Assembly (NCBI GenBank): GCA_020073645.1
Contig: JAIQET010000005.1
Coordinates: 1-64,000 of the forward strand
Origin: Terriglobia bacterium
GTDB lineage: Bacteria; Acidobacteriota; Terriglobia; Terriglobales; Acidobacteriaceae
Direction: 5' to 3'
Length of the DNA stretch: 64,000 nucleotides
Shown: positions 1 to 8,170 of the stretch, piece by piece
Position numbering within the stretch: position 1 is the first letter of the stretch
Layout of the letters: each line of letters begins with the position of its first letter
Notes under the pieces: generated by a model
The model's input: only the letters and a program-made list of their open reading frames with translations
Databases searched by the model: none
What the model was told of the DNA's origin: nothing
Translations under genes and position numbers: made by a program

Positions 1-86
1 ATGATGTCGCGGCTGGACTTCACGATACTGCCCAGTTGCTGGGCGGTGGACTTGGGGGCTTCGATCTTGGTTTTGCGCGAAGGCAT
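1..86 (-). CDS. hsdM: Type I restriction-modification DNA methyltransferase subunit M, N-terminal fragment (runs off window)
   Basis: Only 28 complete codons are inside the window, starting at the ATG whose complement is at 84-86. The peptide begins MPSRKTK and continues with QQLGSIVKSSRDI, the conserved opening of HsdM N6-adenine methyltransferases. HsdM and HsdS form the sequence-specific modification enzyme; HsdR adds translocation and cleavage. Catalytic motifs lie outside the window. The gene sits downstream of hsdR on the same strand, which supports the call, although a 332-base repeat-rich gap separates them. The identification rests on a short stretch but a characteristic one. Confidence 0.72.
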   Translation of the reverse strand, partial: MPSRKTKIEAPKSTAQQLGSIVKSSRDI

Positions 87-153
87 AGGCTAGTTCATTG
101 TTGTCGATCTGGCCGGGAAGGGCACGAGTTCATGCCAATCGGCGACTGTTTTG

Positions 154-327
154 AGGGGCTTTAGCCCCTGAGGTCCCTCAGCGGCTAAGAGCCGCCTCAA
201 AGTTTGCCCTCATTTCGGCACGACTGAAGAGGTTGCGGAAAAACTCTTTTCCGCACCCAACCGCGAACCTCAGCGGCTAAAAGCCGCATTGAGTGCAGGC
301 AAGTTGCGGCGCGCCTGAAGGCGCGCC
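154..327. repeat. Cluster of four short palindromes between hsdR and hsdM
   Basis: The 332-base gap contains no credible gene. It holds AGGGGCT-tt-AGCCCCT (154-169), two copies of CAGCGGCTAA(A/G)AGCCGC (near 177-195 and 270-287) and GGCGCGCC-tgaa-GGCGCGCC (308-327). CAGCGGCTAAA-type units recur near 3330, 21250 and 43680, so this is a dispersed family rather than a local structure. The hairpins could end or attenuate transcription from hsdR into hsdM. Confidence 0.7.
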
Positions 328-418
328 CTTTCAAATCGGCGACTGAATCCCGAGTTTTTCCGCAGCCTGTGAAGTCGTGCCCCTCCAGCCGTGCCCTTCC
401 CGGCTGTGCCATAAGCAG

Positions 419-2788
419 CTAGGAAGCATACAAGAGTGCCTGCATCTCGCCGACCGCGGCGCGCATTTTTTCGGCGCCACCAAAAAAGGCAGCTATCTCG
501 GGGACCGTGCCACGTTCCGAGATAGGCGGTACTTTCAGAATCTCGGGAATCTGGAATTGTGCCGTACTGTATTCGATGTACTTGTCGAGCATCTCGTTAA
601 GCACAGCGCGAGCTTCGGGCTTGTACTGGTCGAAGAAGTCTTTCTTGTTCTTGCGTAAATTCTCGGCGCGTTCGCGGCGGGTGCGCAGTGGCGCATTGAA
701 GGCCACGTGGCACAACAGGTCGAAAGGATCGGCATCGGGCTGATTTACGGTTTTTGCGAGTTCCTCGAACAAGATGCCGCGATCTTCCAGCGCTCTGATG
801 ATCTCTGCCCGCTCTTCTACTGTGCTCCACTTGGAGCGCAGGGCGGCGGCAGAATACATGCTGCGCACTTTGTCGGCGGTGTAGTCAGTGAACTTAACAA
901 CCCGGAGCTGCTTGCCGTTTTCGTCCAGTTCCTGGACGAGGTGAGCTACGATCTCGACCGAACCACCATCGACATAGTACTTGCGTCGGGTCTTGTCTTC
1001 GCCTTCCTCTTCGTCAAGCCATTTGTCCAGCGGGCCAACCTCTTCTTCTTCGGGCTCCGAGGTCTGCTCCACCGGGACTTCCTTTTCCGTCACGGTTTGC
1101 CCCGCCTCGTTCATTTCCTCTTCGGTGATCAGAGCGGGTTCGCCGTCAAAGTCTGGATCGGCGAAGAGCCGGGTCGCACCGGTGTAGTCGATGATGTTGA
1201 AATAGAGCTTGTCGTAATCGTCGCGTACACGCGTCCCGCGTCCGATGATCTGCTTGAAATCCGTCATGGAATTGATGACACGGGCCAGAACCACATTCCG
1301 GCACGTCGGGACATCGACGCCGGTGGTCAACATTTGTGAGGTTGTCACCAGCGCGGGGACAAGCTTCTCCACGTCCATGAAGCGGTCGAGGTACCCTCTC
1401 CCGACGGACCCTTCATCGGATACGACACGGGCAACATAGTCGGGATGGTCCTTGGAGATATCCGTGTTGCAGTTGTTGAGGGCTTTGCGCATGTCTTCCG
1501 CGTGTTCCTGGTCGACGCAGAAGACGATGGTTTTAGCGAACCGATCATTGGTCTTCTTGAGGAAATCGCTGATGTTGTTCGCAATCGCCTCACTTCGTAC
1601 CTTCAAGGACACGAGCCGCTCGAAGTCTTTTGTGCCGTACTGTTCGTCGGGAATCTCCCGGCCGTAGCGATCCATTTCCCCCTTGCTGGGCCTCCAGCCT
1701 GCCGCATCTACGGTGGAGACGACCCGGTGCACGCGATAGGGGGCCAAGAAGCCGTCCTCGATGCCTTGCTTCAGGCTGTAGGTGTAGAGCGGATTGCCAA
1801 AATAAGCGTAGGTGTCGCGGTTGTCCTGGCGGAGCGGCGTCGCAGTCATTCCGAGTTGGAATGCGGGCTCGAAGTAGTCCAAGATCTCGCGCCAACTACT
1901 ATCGTACCGGGCGCTGCCCCGATGACACTCGTCAACAATGATCAAATCAAAGAAGTCTTGCGGGAAGTCCCGGTATAGTCCCGGCCGCCGCTCGTCCTTT
2001 GCAATCGCCTGGTAAGTGGCGAAGTACATCTCGCGGCTCTTGACCGCTTGTCCTTCGATCTTCCAGCGGGCATCTCCGAATGGCGCAAAGGTCTGGTCCT
2101 TGGGGACATCGAGCAGAACGTTCCGGTCAGCCAAGTAGAGGATGCGTGGCCTCCGAGGCTCTCCGGTACGGTTCCACAGCGACTTCCACAGCTTGTAACA
2201 GATTTGAAATGCAATGACGGTCTTGCCGGTGCCCGTGGCTAAGGTGAGGAGTGCACGCCGCTTGCCTTGCAGGATCGCCTGCACCGCTCGATTGATGGCA
2301 ATTTCCTGATAGTACCTTGGCGACTTGCCTGACAGATGGTAGTAAGGGGCAAGTACGCGCTCCGCAGTCTTGTCGTCAATGTTTTCACTTTGGCGGAGCC
2401 GTCTCCAAAGCTCGTCTGCACTCGGAAAGCCATCGAGATCATTGTCCCGCCCGGTAATGAAATCGTGCTCGACAATGCCGTGGCCATTGGTGGCGTAGGC
2501 GAATTTGAGGCCGAGAATCTGGGCGTACTCCTTGGCCTGTTGAAGCCCATCACCGGAATTGGCGTAGACCGTCTTGGCCTCGACAACCGCGATGGGAAAA
2601 TCGCGCCGGTAGCGTAGGAGGTAGTCGGCCCGCTTCTGTTCCCGGCGCTTCACTTTGGCACCAGTAACCACAATGCGGCCATCGGTGAAGCTTCGCTGCT
2701 CGCTTATTTGCTCGTCCGTCCAACCGGCGGCATAGAGTTTCGGCAGGACGTATCGACGACAAGTGTCAGCTTCGGTAAGGAAAGCCAT
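419..2788 (-). CDS. hsdR: Type I restriction enzyme subunit R (nuclease/translocase, EcoEI-like)
   Basis: ATP-driven DNA translocase and endonuclease of a type I restriction system. With the ATG at 2788 the product is 789 aa. The N-terminal HSDR_N nuclease domain carries D55 and E70-A-K72 of the PD-(D/E)xK fold. Next comes an SF2 helicase core: Walker A ATGTGKT (184-190), DECH box (286-289), motif III GMTATP, and motif VI in QIIGRGTRV. A C-terminal helical domain follows, after an acidic linker. A longer reading frame upstream to 2920 encodes an atypical leader and is rejected in favour of MAFLTEADTC, where family similarity begins. No strong ribosome site is visible. hsdM follows downstream; hsdS is not in the window. 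Confidence 0.93.
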   Translation of the reverse strand: MAFLTEADTCRRYVLPKLYAAGWTDEQISEQRSFTDGRIVVTGAKVKRREQKRADYLLRYRRDFPIAVVEAKTVYANSGDGLQQAKEYAQILGLKFAYATNGHGIVEHDFITGRDNDLDGFPSADELWRRLRQSENIDDKTAERVLAPYYHLSGKSPRYYQEIAINRAVQAILQGKRRALLTLATGTGKTVIAFQICYKLWKSLWNRTGEPRRPRILYLADRNVLLDVPKDQTFAPFGDARWKIEGQAVKSREMYFATYQAIAKDERRPGLYRDFPQDFFDLIIVDECHRGSARYDSSWREILDYFEPAFQLGMTATPLRQDNRDTYAYFGNPLYTYSLKQGIEDGFLAPYRVHRVVSTVDAAGWRPSKGEMDRYGREIPDEQYGTKDFERLVSLKVRSEAIANNISDFLKKTNDRFAKTIVFCVDQEHAEDMRKALNNCNTDISKDHPDYVARVVSDEGSVGRGYLDRFMDVEKLVPALVTTSQMLTTGVDVPTCRNVVLARVINSMTDFKQIIGRGTRVRDDYDKLYFNIIDYTGATRLFADPDFDGEPALITEEEMNEAGQTVTEKEVPVEQTSEPEEEEVGPLDKWLDEEEGEDKTRRKYYVDGGSVEIVAHLVQELDENGKQLRVVKFTDYTADKVRSMYSAAALRSKWSTVEERAEIIRALEDRGILFEELAKTVNQPDADPFDLLCHVAFNAPLRTRRERAENLRKNKKDFFDQYKPEARAVLNEMLDKYIEYSTAQFQIPEILKVPPISERGTVPEIAAFFGGAEKMRAAVGEMQALLYAS

Positions 2789-2886
2789 CTGGAAACAACT
2801 ACTCGGGGAGCGATGATAGCAGAGTGCGGGCCAGACAGCTCTGACAAGTCCCCCCAAACCACCCAATTCTCCAGCCGCTGGCCCAG

Positions 2887-3230
2887 TCTGTCGTCCCTCC
2901 GGGACTCGGCCAATCGGCACTCGTACCCAGGGCTTACGCCCTGGGCTGTATTATGCCGCCCCTCCGGGGCTGGGGTTCGGCGGTGCCATCCGACCGGCCT
3001 CCCACGAAGGTAATTCTCACGCGCACTCTGCGAGGCTTCTGTCGTCCCTCCGGGACTTGCTCAATTCGCGCTCCTACCCAGGGCTTACGCCCTGGGCTGC
3101 ACTATTCCGCCCCCATTCGACTCCCCTTCGTCTCGACTCAGGGTTCGCTCAGGGCAGGCTCTTTGGGGCTGGGGTTCGGCGGTGCCATGCGACCGGTCTC
3201 CCCCAAGGAGGTAATTCGCACGCACCCTCT
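2887..3230. repeat. Two tandem copies of a palindromic intergenic repeat (family P1), the second interrupted
   Basis: Each copy contains GTCCCTCCGGGACT, then the hairpin CCCAGGGC-ttac-GCCCTGGG, then GCCCC-tcc-GGGGC followed by TGGGGTTCGGCGGTGCCAT. Copy A is about 2887-3030, copy B about 3038-3230. In copy B roughly 50 bases (3115-3164) replace the loop of the GCCCC/GGGGC hairpin. Part of the gene-free stretch 2789-3484, in which no gene is credible. Shorter P1 variants occur near 11360 and 43490. Confidence 0.8.
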
Positions 3231-3327
3231 TGAAAGCGTGCCGTTCCCCATCGATTTTTTGTTGGCTGTGAACATCCTCACCCTGTCGTTCCAAAAAGCG
3301 GAACGACAAGGGTGGGGCAGCCTCGTC

Positions 3328-3470
3328 ACCTCAGCGGCTAAAGCCGGTGTGAAAACAAGCTGGTTCGCAGCGCTGAAGCGCTGCGCCACCCAAAAGCACC
3401 ACTCAAGAGAGCGGTGCCACCCGAGAGCTGCGCCATCCAAAATCAGAGTTTTCCCGCAGGATTTTGGCCG
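3328..3470. repeat. Palindromic repeat family P2
   Basis: Contains CAGCGGCTAAAGCCG followed, about 20 bases on, by CGCAGCGCTGAAGCGCTGCG and CCACCC (3366-3391). The core GCAGCGCT-ga-AGCGCTGC is a perfect palindrome. The same core recurs at 21284-21309 and 43722-43747. A derivative (GCGGTGCCACCC, GCTGCGCCATCC) continues to about 3440. Confidence 0.75.
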
Positions 3471-3484
3471 GGGGCTGATGACTT

Positions 3485-4183
3485 CTAGTTCTTGGCGGGA
3501 GCCTTCTGCTGCAACTGCAACTGTTGGGCGAGCCAGTCTTCCAGTTGCTCGCGGGACTTTTGCGGGACTTCGAGAAAGCGCAGACCGGCGCGTCCGGCGC
3601 CGTCCGCCCAGGCGACTTCGGCCCTGGGTTCCATGGAGGCATGGGTTCCCGGCAAGGTGAACAACACCTTGGAAATCCCGCCTGTGGGGAGCTTGCCGCG
3701 AAAGCGGATGGCCATGCCGCCTTCGCTGAGGTTGGTGGTGGCCGCCTTCAATTCGTGGCCCTGGCCAAACGCCACGGTGACCGCGATCTCGACCGGGTGG
3801 CGGAAGTAGCGGCGGCGTTCGCGCATCATGAATCCCAGGGCGGCGCTGAAGCAGCGCATGGCGTTGATCGGGGAAATGGGTTTCTGCAGGACGAAGTTGG
3901 CGCCGAGCTGGAAGGCTTTGTGGGTGGTGGTTCCGTTCAGGATGGCAAACGCGACCGAATTCTTGTTGCTGGTGCCTTTGCGCAGGCTTTCGAGCACCTC
4001 GAGCCCGCCCTGCAGGTCGTCGCAATCCACGATGATGGCGTCAAACCTCTCGGAGGAGAGAATCTCGTTGCCGGAACGGGCGCCGCGGCAGACTTCGAGG
4101 TCAATCGAGAGCTTTTCCAGGGCCGGGCGCAGGACGCGAATCACTTGCGGATCGCGGCTGAGGAGGAGAGATTCCAGGACCAT
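3485..4183 (-). CDS. Receiver-like domain fused to PilZ domain (c-di-GMP-binding regulator)
   Basis: A 232-residue cytosolic protein with two domains. Residues 1-118 resemble a CheY-type receiver, with D53 in AIIVDCDD as the possible phosphoacceptor and the conserved lysine at K101 in LQKP. Residues 122-215 form a PilZ domain: the RRRYFRHP arginine cluster (123-130) and NLSEGG (151-156) correspond to the RxxxR and (D/N)xSxxG c-di-GMP motifs. The acidic pocket of the receiver looks incomplete, so phosphorylation is uncertain. The gene is isolated, with repeats downstream. A role in c-di-GMP-dependent control is likely; the target is unknown. Confidence 0.85.
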   Translation of the reverse strand: MVLESLLLSRDPQVIRVLRPALEKLSIDLEVCRGARSGNEILSSERFDAIIVDCDDLQGGLEVLESLRKGTSNKNSVAFAILNGTTTHKAFQLGANFVLQKPISPINAMRCFSAALGFMMRERRRYFRHPVEIAVTVAFGQGHELKAATTNLSEGGMAIRFRGKLPTGGISKVLFTLPGTHASMEPRAEVAWADGAGRAGLRFLEVPQKSREQLEDWLAQQLQLQQKAPAKN

Positions 4184-4323
4184 GGCATTTTGATGGTAGC
4201 CCCCGGGTTTGGAGGCGAGAAGGTGACTAAGGTCATGGGTGGGTAATGGCTGGTAGCGCGGGAAATCCGGGGCGGAGATTTTTTGCTGGAATCCGGGAAC
4301 GGGAAACTGGAAACTATCCGGCG

Positions 4324-4812
4324 ATGCACAAACTGGCTTATCTCTCGCTGGGGTCGAATGTGGGCGACCGGGCGGCTAATCTGGATGCCGCCATCGCTCG
4401 GCTTGGTGAGTTGGGCACAGCAGTCGCGGTTTCATCGTTCTATGAAACCGAACCTGTGGAGCTGACGGCGCAGCCCTGGTTTCTGAACTGTGCGGTGGCG
4501 CTGGATACGGAAAAGATGCCCAAGCAACTGCTTGCGGGCATTCTCGACATTGAACAGGGAATGGGCCGGCGGCGCGTGCAGAAGAAAGGGCCGCGGACCA
4601 TTGATATCGACATCCTGTTGTTCGGCAGCTCAATTGTTGATACCCAGGGGCTCACCATCCCGCACCCGGCGCTGCACGAGCGTCGCTTTGTGTTGGAGCC
4701 GCTGGCGGAGATTGCACCGGAGGCGCGGCATCCGGTGTTCAAGCGAACCGTCCGCGAGATGCGCGATGCGCTGCCGCCGGGGCAGGCGGTGCGGAAAATT
4801 GGCAAGACCTAG
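4324..4812 (+). CDS. folK: 2-amino-4-hydroxy-6-hydroxymethyldihydropteridine diphosphokinase
   Basis: Transfers pyrophosphate from ATP to 6-hydroxymethyl-7,8-dihydropterin in folate synthesis. The 162-residue product has the expected length and motifs: LSLGSNVGDR near the N-terminus, FYETEP, and the signature RRRVQKKGPRTIDIDILLF with the metal-binding DID. The ATG at 4324 is chosen because homology starts at MHKLAYLSLGSN; an upstream in-frame ATG at 4246 would add an unrelated 26-residue leader. No other folate gene is adjacent. Confidence 0.95.
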   Translation: MHKLAYLSLGSNVGDRAANLDAAIARLGELGTAVAVSSFYETEPVELTAQPWFLNCAVALDTEKMPKQLLAGILDIEQGMGRRRVQKKGPRTIDIDILLFGSSIVDTQGLTIPHPALHERRFVLEPLAEIAPEARHPVFKRTVREMRDALPPGQAVRKIGKT

Positions 4813-4828
4813 GCTGAAGACTAGCGAC

Positions 4829-5485
4829 TCAGGGAGTAATGATGCGGCTGGCTGCCTCGTCGGGCGTGGCGATGGCCGACTGCTTTTCCGGGAATTGCGC
4901 GAAGAGAAAATCCACGAAGGCGCGGGACTTGGGGCGTCCTGAGGTTCGGGCGTGGGCGGTGCGCACCAGGAAAACCAGGGCACGCAGCACGTCGGCATCG
5001 CGCAGCCGGGTGTAGCCGAAGTGCTTCTGCTCGGCTTCGCCGTACTCTTTCACCAGTTTCTGGACTTCCGCGGCCACCGCCTGCTGGCTGACGCTGGTGA
5101 TGGGAGATTCGTAGTGCAGGCCGGAGTTGGCCAGCGTCTCGTAGGTCTTGGCCATGGCGGTGAGCACGGCGATCAGATCACTGTCAGTCAGGGTGCGGTC
5201 GGCGCGCGCGCTTTTGGCCAGCGCGTAGCTCATGCCCGCGAGCAAGTGTTCCCGCTCGTAGAGGAACTGGTCTCCGAGCTCGACCTGCAGGAAGAGGGCA
5301 GCCTGGTCCAGATCCTGCGCCCGGCGGGGCTTTTCGTGCTCGCGCGCCTGCTGCAGGTAAGCGCAGTCGCTGGGGCAATCTAGGGTCACCTCGCGCTGCT
5401 CGCCGCAGCACTGCGGGCAGATGCGGCCGTGTACCGCCGGACAGAAGCGTTTTTCCTTGCGCTGCTCACAGAGGGAACAACTCAC
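4829..5485 (-). CDS. Conserved Cys-rich protein of unknown function
   Basis: A GTG at 5485 with GGAG ten bases upstream gives 218 residues. The first 40 residues hold eight cysteines arranged as CSLC, FC, CPQCC, and CPSDC: a compact Zn-binding or Fe-S-like module. The rest is predicted helical and soluble, with no recognised motif. An in-frame extension to 5686 encodes low-complexity sequence and lacks a ribosome site. It converges on folK and is divergent from hup. I do not recognise the function; the Cys cluster resembles small zinc knuckles and may bind a nucleic acid or protein partner. Confidence 0.7.
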   Translation of the reverse strand: MSCSLCEQRKEKRFCPAVHGRICPQCCGEQREVTLDCPSDCAYLQQAREHEKPRRAQDLDQAALFLQVELGDQFLYEREHLLAGMSYALAKSARADRTLTDSDLIAVLTAMAKTYETLANSGLHYESPITSVSQQAVAAEVQKLVKEYGEAEQKHFGYTRLRDADVLRALVFLVRTAHARTSGRPKSRAFVDFLFAQFPEKQSAIATPDEAASRIITP

Positions 5486-5751
5486 TGGGACTTTTCTCCG
5501 GTAAGCATTATGACATGCGGGGGGAGAGAATCCCGGGTCGCGAGGCGGGCTCTGGACCGCGCGGGAGCAGTTCTGCACAGGCCATTCCGCAGGCCGGCCG
5601 TCTCGAAAAAGGCGTTTTTTCAGGTCTTTTTTGGTGCCGGATTGGAAAAAACCGCTAAAAATGCGGCTGAAACGCTTCTTTTCCACAGGAACGGTGGTGT
5701 AACATAGCGAGCATCGCAGGAAAATCAGATTTCTATTTCAGAGGAGGATTC

Positions 5752-6045
5752 ATGGCTTCAGGCATGACCAAGACTCAGCTCGTTCGCCATCTGGGCGAGA
5801 AGGTAGGGACCAACAACAAGACCGCAGCATCTTTTCTTGAGCACCTGGTCGACACCGCCGTTAAAGAGACCAAGAAGAATGGCGTGTTCGTGATCCCCGG
5901 ACTGGGCCGCCTGGTGAAGGCTCATCGCAAAGCCCGCATGGGACGCAACCCGCAGACCGGCGAACCCATCCAGATCAAGGCCAAGACCGTGGTGAAGTTC
6001 CGCATCGCGAAGGCAACCAAAGACGCGATTGCGCCCAAGAAGTAG
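5752..6045 (+). CDS. hup: HU-family DNA-binding protein
   Basis: A 97-residue basic histone-like protein that bends and compacts DNA as a dimer. It begins MASGMTKTQLVRHLGEKVG and carries the helical dimer core followed by the beta-arm segment. The usual arm sequence is here KARMGRNPQTGEPIQIKAK, containing the DNA-intercalating RNPQTGE. A strong GAGGAGG lies eight bases upstream of the ATG. A Rho-independent terminator follows, so it is likely monocistronic. Which HU/IHF subgroup it belongs to cannot be settled by eye. Confidence 0.95.
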   Translation: MASGMTKTQLVRHLGEKVGTNNKTAASFLEHLVDTAVKETKKNGVFVIPGLGRLVKAHRKARMGRNPQTGEPIQIKAKTVVKFRIAKATKDAIAPKK

Positions 6046-6047
6046 CG

Positions 6048-6069
6048 GTAGCGCCGGCGTCACGCTGGC
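6048..6069 (+). repeat. Repeat family P3, variant copy just after hup stop
   Basis: GTAGCGCCGGCGTCACGCTGGC begins three bases after the hup stop codon. It is a variant of the TGTAGCGCCGGCGTCCC unit found at 63463 and, inverted, at 33564. Related sequence is also present near 10730 after another stop codon. Confidence 0.55.
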
Positions 6070-6085
6070 ATTTCTGGCAATACGC

Positions 6086-6116
6086 AAAGGCCGGCTCTGG
6101 AGCCGGCCTTTTTCGT
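6086..6116 (+). terminator. Rho-independent terminator of hup
   Basis: An 11-base stem AAAGGCCGGCT pairs with AGCCGGCCTTT across the four-base loop CTGG and runs into TTTTCG. It is 40 bases after the hup stop. The A-rich 5' side may allow it to work on the opposite strand too. Confidence 0.85.
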
Positions 6117-6151
6117 TCAGACTAGAAGAATGGTTCGGATAGGAGTAGACC

Positions 6152-6184
6152 CAGTTCTCAGTTCTCGGTTGCCGGTTCTCAGTT
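6152..6184. repeat. Quasi-periodic repeat (CAGTTCTC)n
   Basis: CAGTTCTCAGTTCTC followed by GGTTGCCGGTTCTCAGTT: degenerate units of seven to ten bases ending just before the 3' end of the amidohydrolase gene. One of several such families at gene borders in this window. Confidence 0.6.
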
Positions 6185-6201
6185 ACGAATACCGGCGCGG
6201 G

Positions 6202-7500
6202 TCACTTCCCATAGTCGTTCTTTACCACCTCGCCGCCTTTCATCACGAACTTTACGTGTTGCAGGGTGGTGACGTCCTGCAACGGATCGCCGTCGACCGC
6301 GATCATGTCCGCCCACTTGCCGGGTTCGATGGTTCCGATTTTGTCGGACCAGCCGAGCAGGTCGGCGTCGTTGATAGTTGCGGTCTGGATGGCTTGCAGC
6401 GGGGTCATGCCTAAGCGCACATAGACGGCGAGTTCGTGGGCGTTAAGTCCGTGCGGATAGACGGCAGCGTCGGTGCCCAGTCCGATCTTGACGCCGGCCT
6501 GGAATGCTTTTTTTGCGTTCATCTGGCCCATCTCGGACACCATCTCCATCTTGCGCCGGGCGTAATCCGGCAAATTGGCCTGGGCGGCGTTCTCTTTCTG
6601 CCAGTCCACCAGGTACAGCGTAGGCACCAGGTAAGTGCCATTTTTCTTCAGCGTGGCGATGGCGGCATCGTTCATGAGGTGGCCGTGTTCGACGGAGTCG
6701 ACGCCCGCTTCCGAAGCCCAGATCACGCCCTGCGCGCCGTGGGCGTGGGCGGCGACTTTGCGTCCCAGGCGGTGGGCTTCAGCCACGATGGCCTTCATTT
6801 CTTCGAGGGTAAATTGCGAGGCGTTCGGGTCATCACCTTTGGAGAGCACGCCGCCGGTGGCACAGATCTTGATGAGGTCGGCGCCGTACTTGATCACCTC
6901 GCGCGTTTTGTGCTGGACGGCCTCGATGCCATCGGCTACACCCTCGTTAGTGGCGTGGTACTCGGAGGGCAGCAGGTTGTTGTCGCAGTGTCCGCCGGTG
7001 ATGCTCAGCGCCGGTCCGCTCACCAGCATGCGGGGACCGGGAACGTCCCCGGCGTTGATAGCGTCACGCAGGGCAACGTCGGTGTAGCCGCGCGCGGCCA
7101 CATTGCGAACCGTGGTGAAGCCGGCTTCCAGCGTCAGGCGGGCGTTGTGCGCGCCGGTCAGCGCCTCGCGCGGAATGGAAATTGCCAGGGTCTGATATCC
7201 AAAGCTGGGATTGAAAGTCAGGTGAGTGTGAGCATCGATCAAGCCCGGCAGCACGGTAGCGTTAGGGAGGTTGATGGTTGTGCCGGCAGGCGCGTCCGAC
7301 GCCGGCCCCACGCTCACGATCTTGTCGCCTTCGATGACGATGGCCTGATCGGAGAGCGTTTTTCCGGTTTTCACGTCCAGAAGTTTCCCGGCATGGACGA
7401 CGACGCGATGCGCCGCGGCCGTCTGGGCCGAAAGCAGACAACTGGTGAGAAGGACTACGAGCAGAATTGAGACGAACAGGTGCCTTGCCACTCGATTCAT
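6202..7500 (-). CDS. Exported metal-dependent amidohydrolase (imidazolonepropionase/Xaa-Pro dipeptidase-like)
   Basis: A 432-residue TIM-barrel amidohydrolase with a binuclear metal site: H91-x-H93 in DAHTHL, probable carboxylated K211 in [10 protein letters not shown]254 in AHAHG, H274 in EHGH, and D344 in LGTDAA. Relatives include secreted Xaa-Arg/Xaa-Pro carboxypeptidases and related hydrolases, so the substrate is open. The N-terminus is a signal peptide with a possible lipobox LLTSC (C21). GAGGAGCTCGA before the ATG is a good ribosome site. It is the last gene of a minus-strand run with a CBS protein, a paralogous amidohydrolase and RidA. Confidence 0.88.
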   Translation of the reverse strand: MNRVARHLFVSILLVVLLTSCLLSAQTAAAHRVVVHAGKLLDVKTGKTLSDQAIVIEGDKIVSVGPASDAPAGTTINLPNATVLPGLIDAHTHLTFNPSFGYQTLAISIPREALTGAHNARLTLEAGFTTVRNVAARGYTDVALRDAINAGDVPGPRMLVSGPALSITGGHCDNNLLPSEYHATNEGVADGIEAVQHKTREVIKYGADLIKICATGGVLSKGDDPNASQFTLEEMKAIVAEAHRLGRKVAAHAHGAQGVIWASEAGVDSVEHGHLMNDAAIATLKKNGTYLVPTLYLVDWQKENAAQANLPDYARRKMEMVSEMGQMNAKKAFQAGVKIGLGTDAAVYPHGLNAHELAVYVRLGMTPLQAIQTATINDADLLGWSDKIGTIEPGKWADMIAVDGDPLQDVTTLQHVKFVMKGGEVVKNDYGK

Positions 7501-7523
7501 TCGAGCTCCTCAAGATAGGTTTC

Positions 7524-7550
7524 TGGGTACTGGGTACTAGGTACTGGCTA
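7524..7550. repeat. Quasi-periodic repeat (GGGTACT)n
   Basis: TGGGTACTGGGTACTAGG then TACTGGCTA: four degenerate units between the amidohydrolase start and the CBS gene stop. The same family recurs at 27304-27320, where it contains a stop codon. Confidence 0.65.
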
Positions 7551-7554
7551 CCGA

Positions 7555-7992
7555 TTATCCGCCCGGCCCGTCGTTGGCGACGTATTGCTCGAGCGAATCC
7601 AGCTCCTGGGTGAGATTGTCGATGCGCCATTGCAGCACATTGCGGATGGAGAGCATCCCCAGGAGTTTGCCGCTGTCGTCCACCACCGGCAAGTGGCGGA
7701 AATGACGCTCCACCATGGTGGCCAGCGCTTCGCCCGGTCCGGTAGCCAAGGTCGCCAACTCTACGGGAGTAGTCATCAATTCACGCACCGGCAATTTTTC
7801 CGGATCGCGCCCGCTGAGGGCCAACTTTCGCAAGACGTCGCGCTCGGTAAAGATCCCAGCCACGCGGCCTTCGCGATCGATTACGCCTACTGCGCCCACA
7901 TGCCGCTCCAGCATCAGGCGGATGGCGTCCGCCACGCTGGCCTCGACTGACACCGCCGCTACTTCCGAATCACACAATTCCAGGACACTCAT
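7555..7992 (-). CDS. CBS-domain pair protein
   Basis: A 145-residue protein made almost entirely of two CBS motifs (about 8-60 and 70-128), with typical GVIDREGRVAGIFTERDVLR and LPVVDDSGKLLGMLSIRNVL. Such Bateman modules bind adenine nucleotides and regulate partners. The ATG at 7992 has GGGAGGGAACC directly upstream and is preferred over an extension to 8100. It sits between two paralogous exported amidohydrolases, although its own product is cytosolic. A functional link is not obvious. Confidence 0.88.
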   Translation of the reverse strand: MSVLELCDSEVAAVSVEASVADAIRLMLERHVGAVGVIDREGRVAGIFTERDVLRKLALSGRDPEKLPVRELMTTPVELATLATGPGEALATMVERHFRHLPVVDDSGKLLGMLSIRNVLQWRIDNLTQELDSLEQYVANDGPGG

Positions 7993-8170
7993 GGTTCCCT
8001 CCCAAGCGTCCCAAACGGGAACCTCCGCCCCCTGCTTCCTGTGGTTGGCGGAGATGGGCATTATGACCTGCGCAGGGCGGCTGTCAAGGGGAATGCTCAC
8101 AGACGGGTGTGGCGTGTGGACCTGGGCCTTTGACCTGGGCAGGGCGGGTCAGAGACCCGCCCCCACACGT

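Noticed and set aside
707-1339. Open frame of 210 codons opposite hsdR
   Set aside because: It is antisense to a well-supported helicase domain, has no ribosome site and its product shows no recognisable family; GC-rich DNA gives many such frames.
2953-3660. 235-codon frame over the P1/P2 repeats
   Set aside because: Its sequence is derived from palindromic repeats; the peptide AALKRCAT recurs at 21290 and 43730 for the same reason.
7993-8170. N-terminal extension of the CBS gene to 8100
   Set aside because: The internal ATG at 7992 has an excellent ribosome site and the CBS homology starts there.
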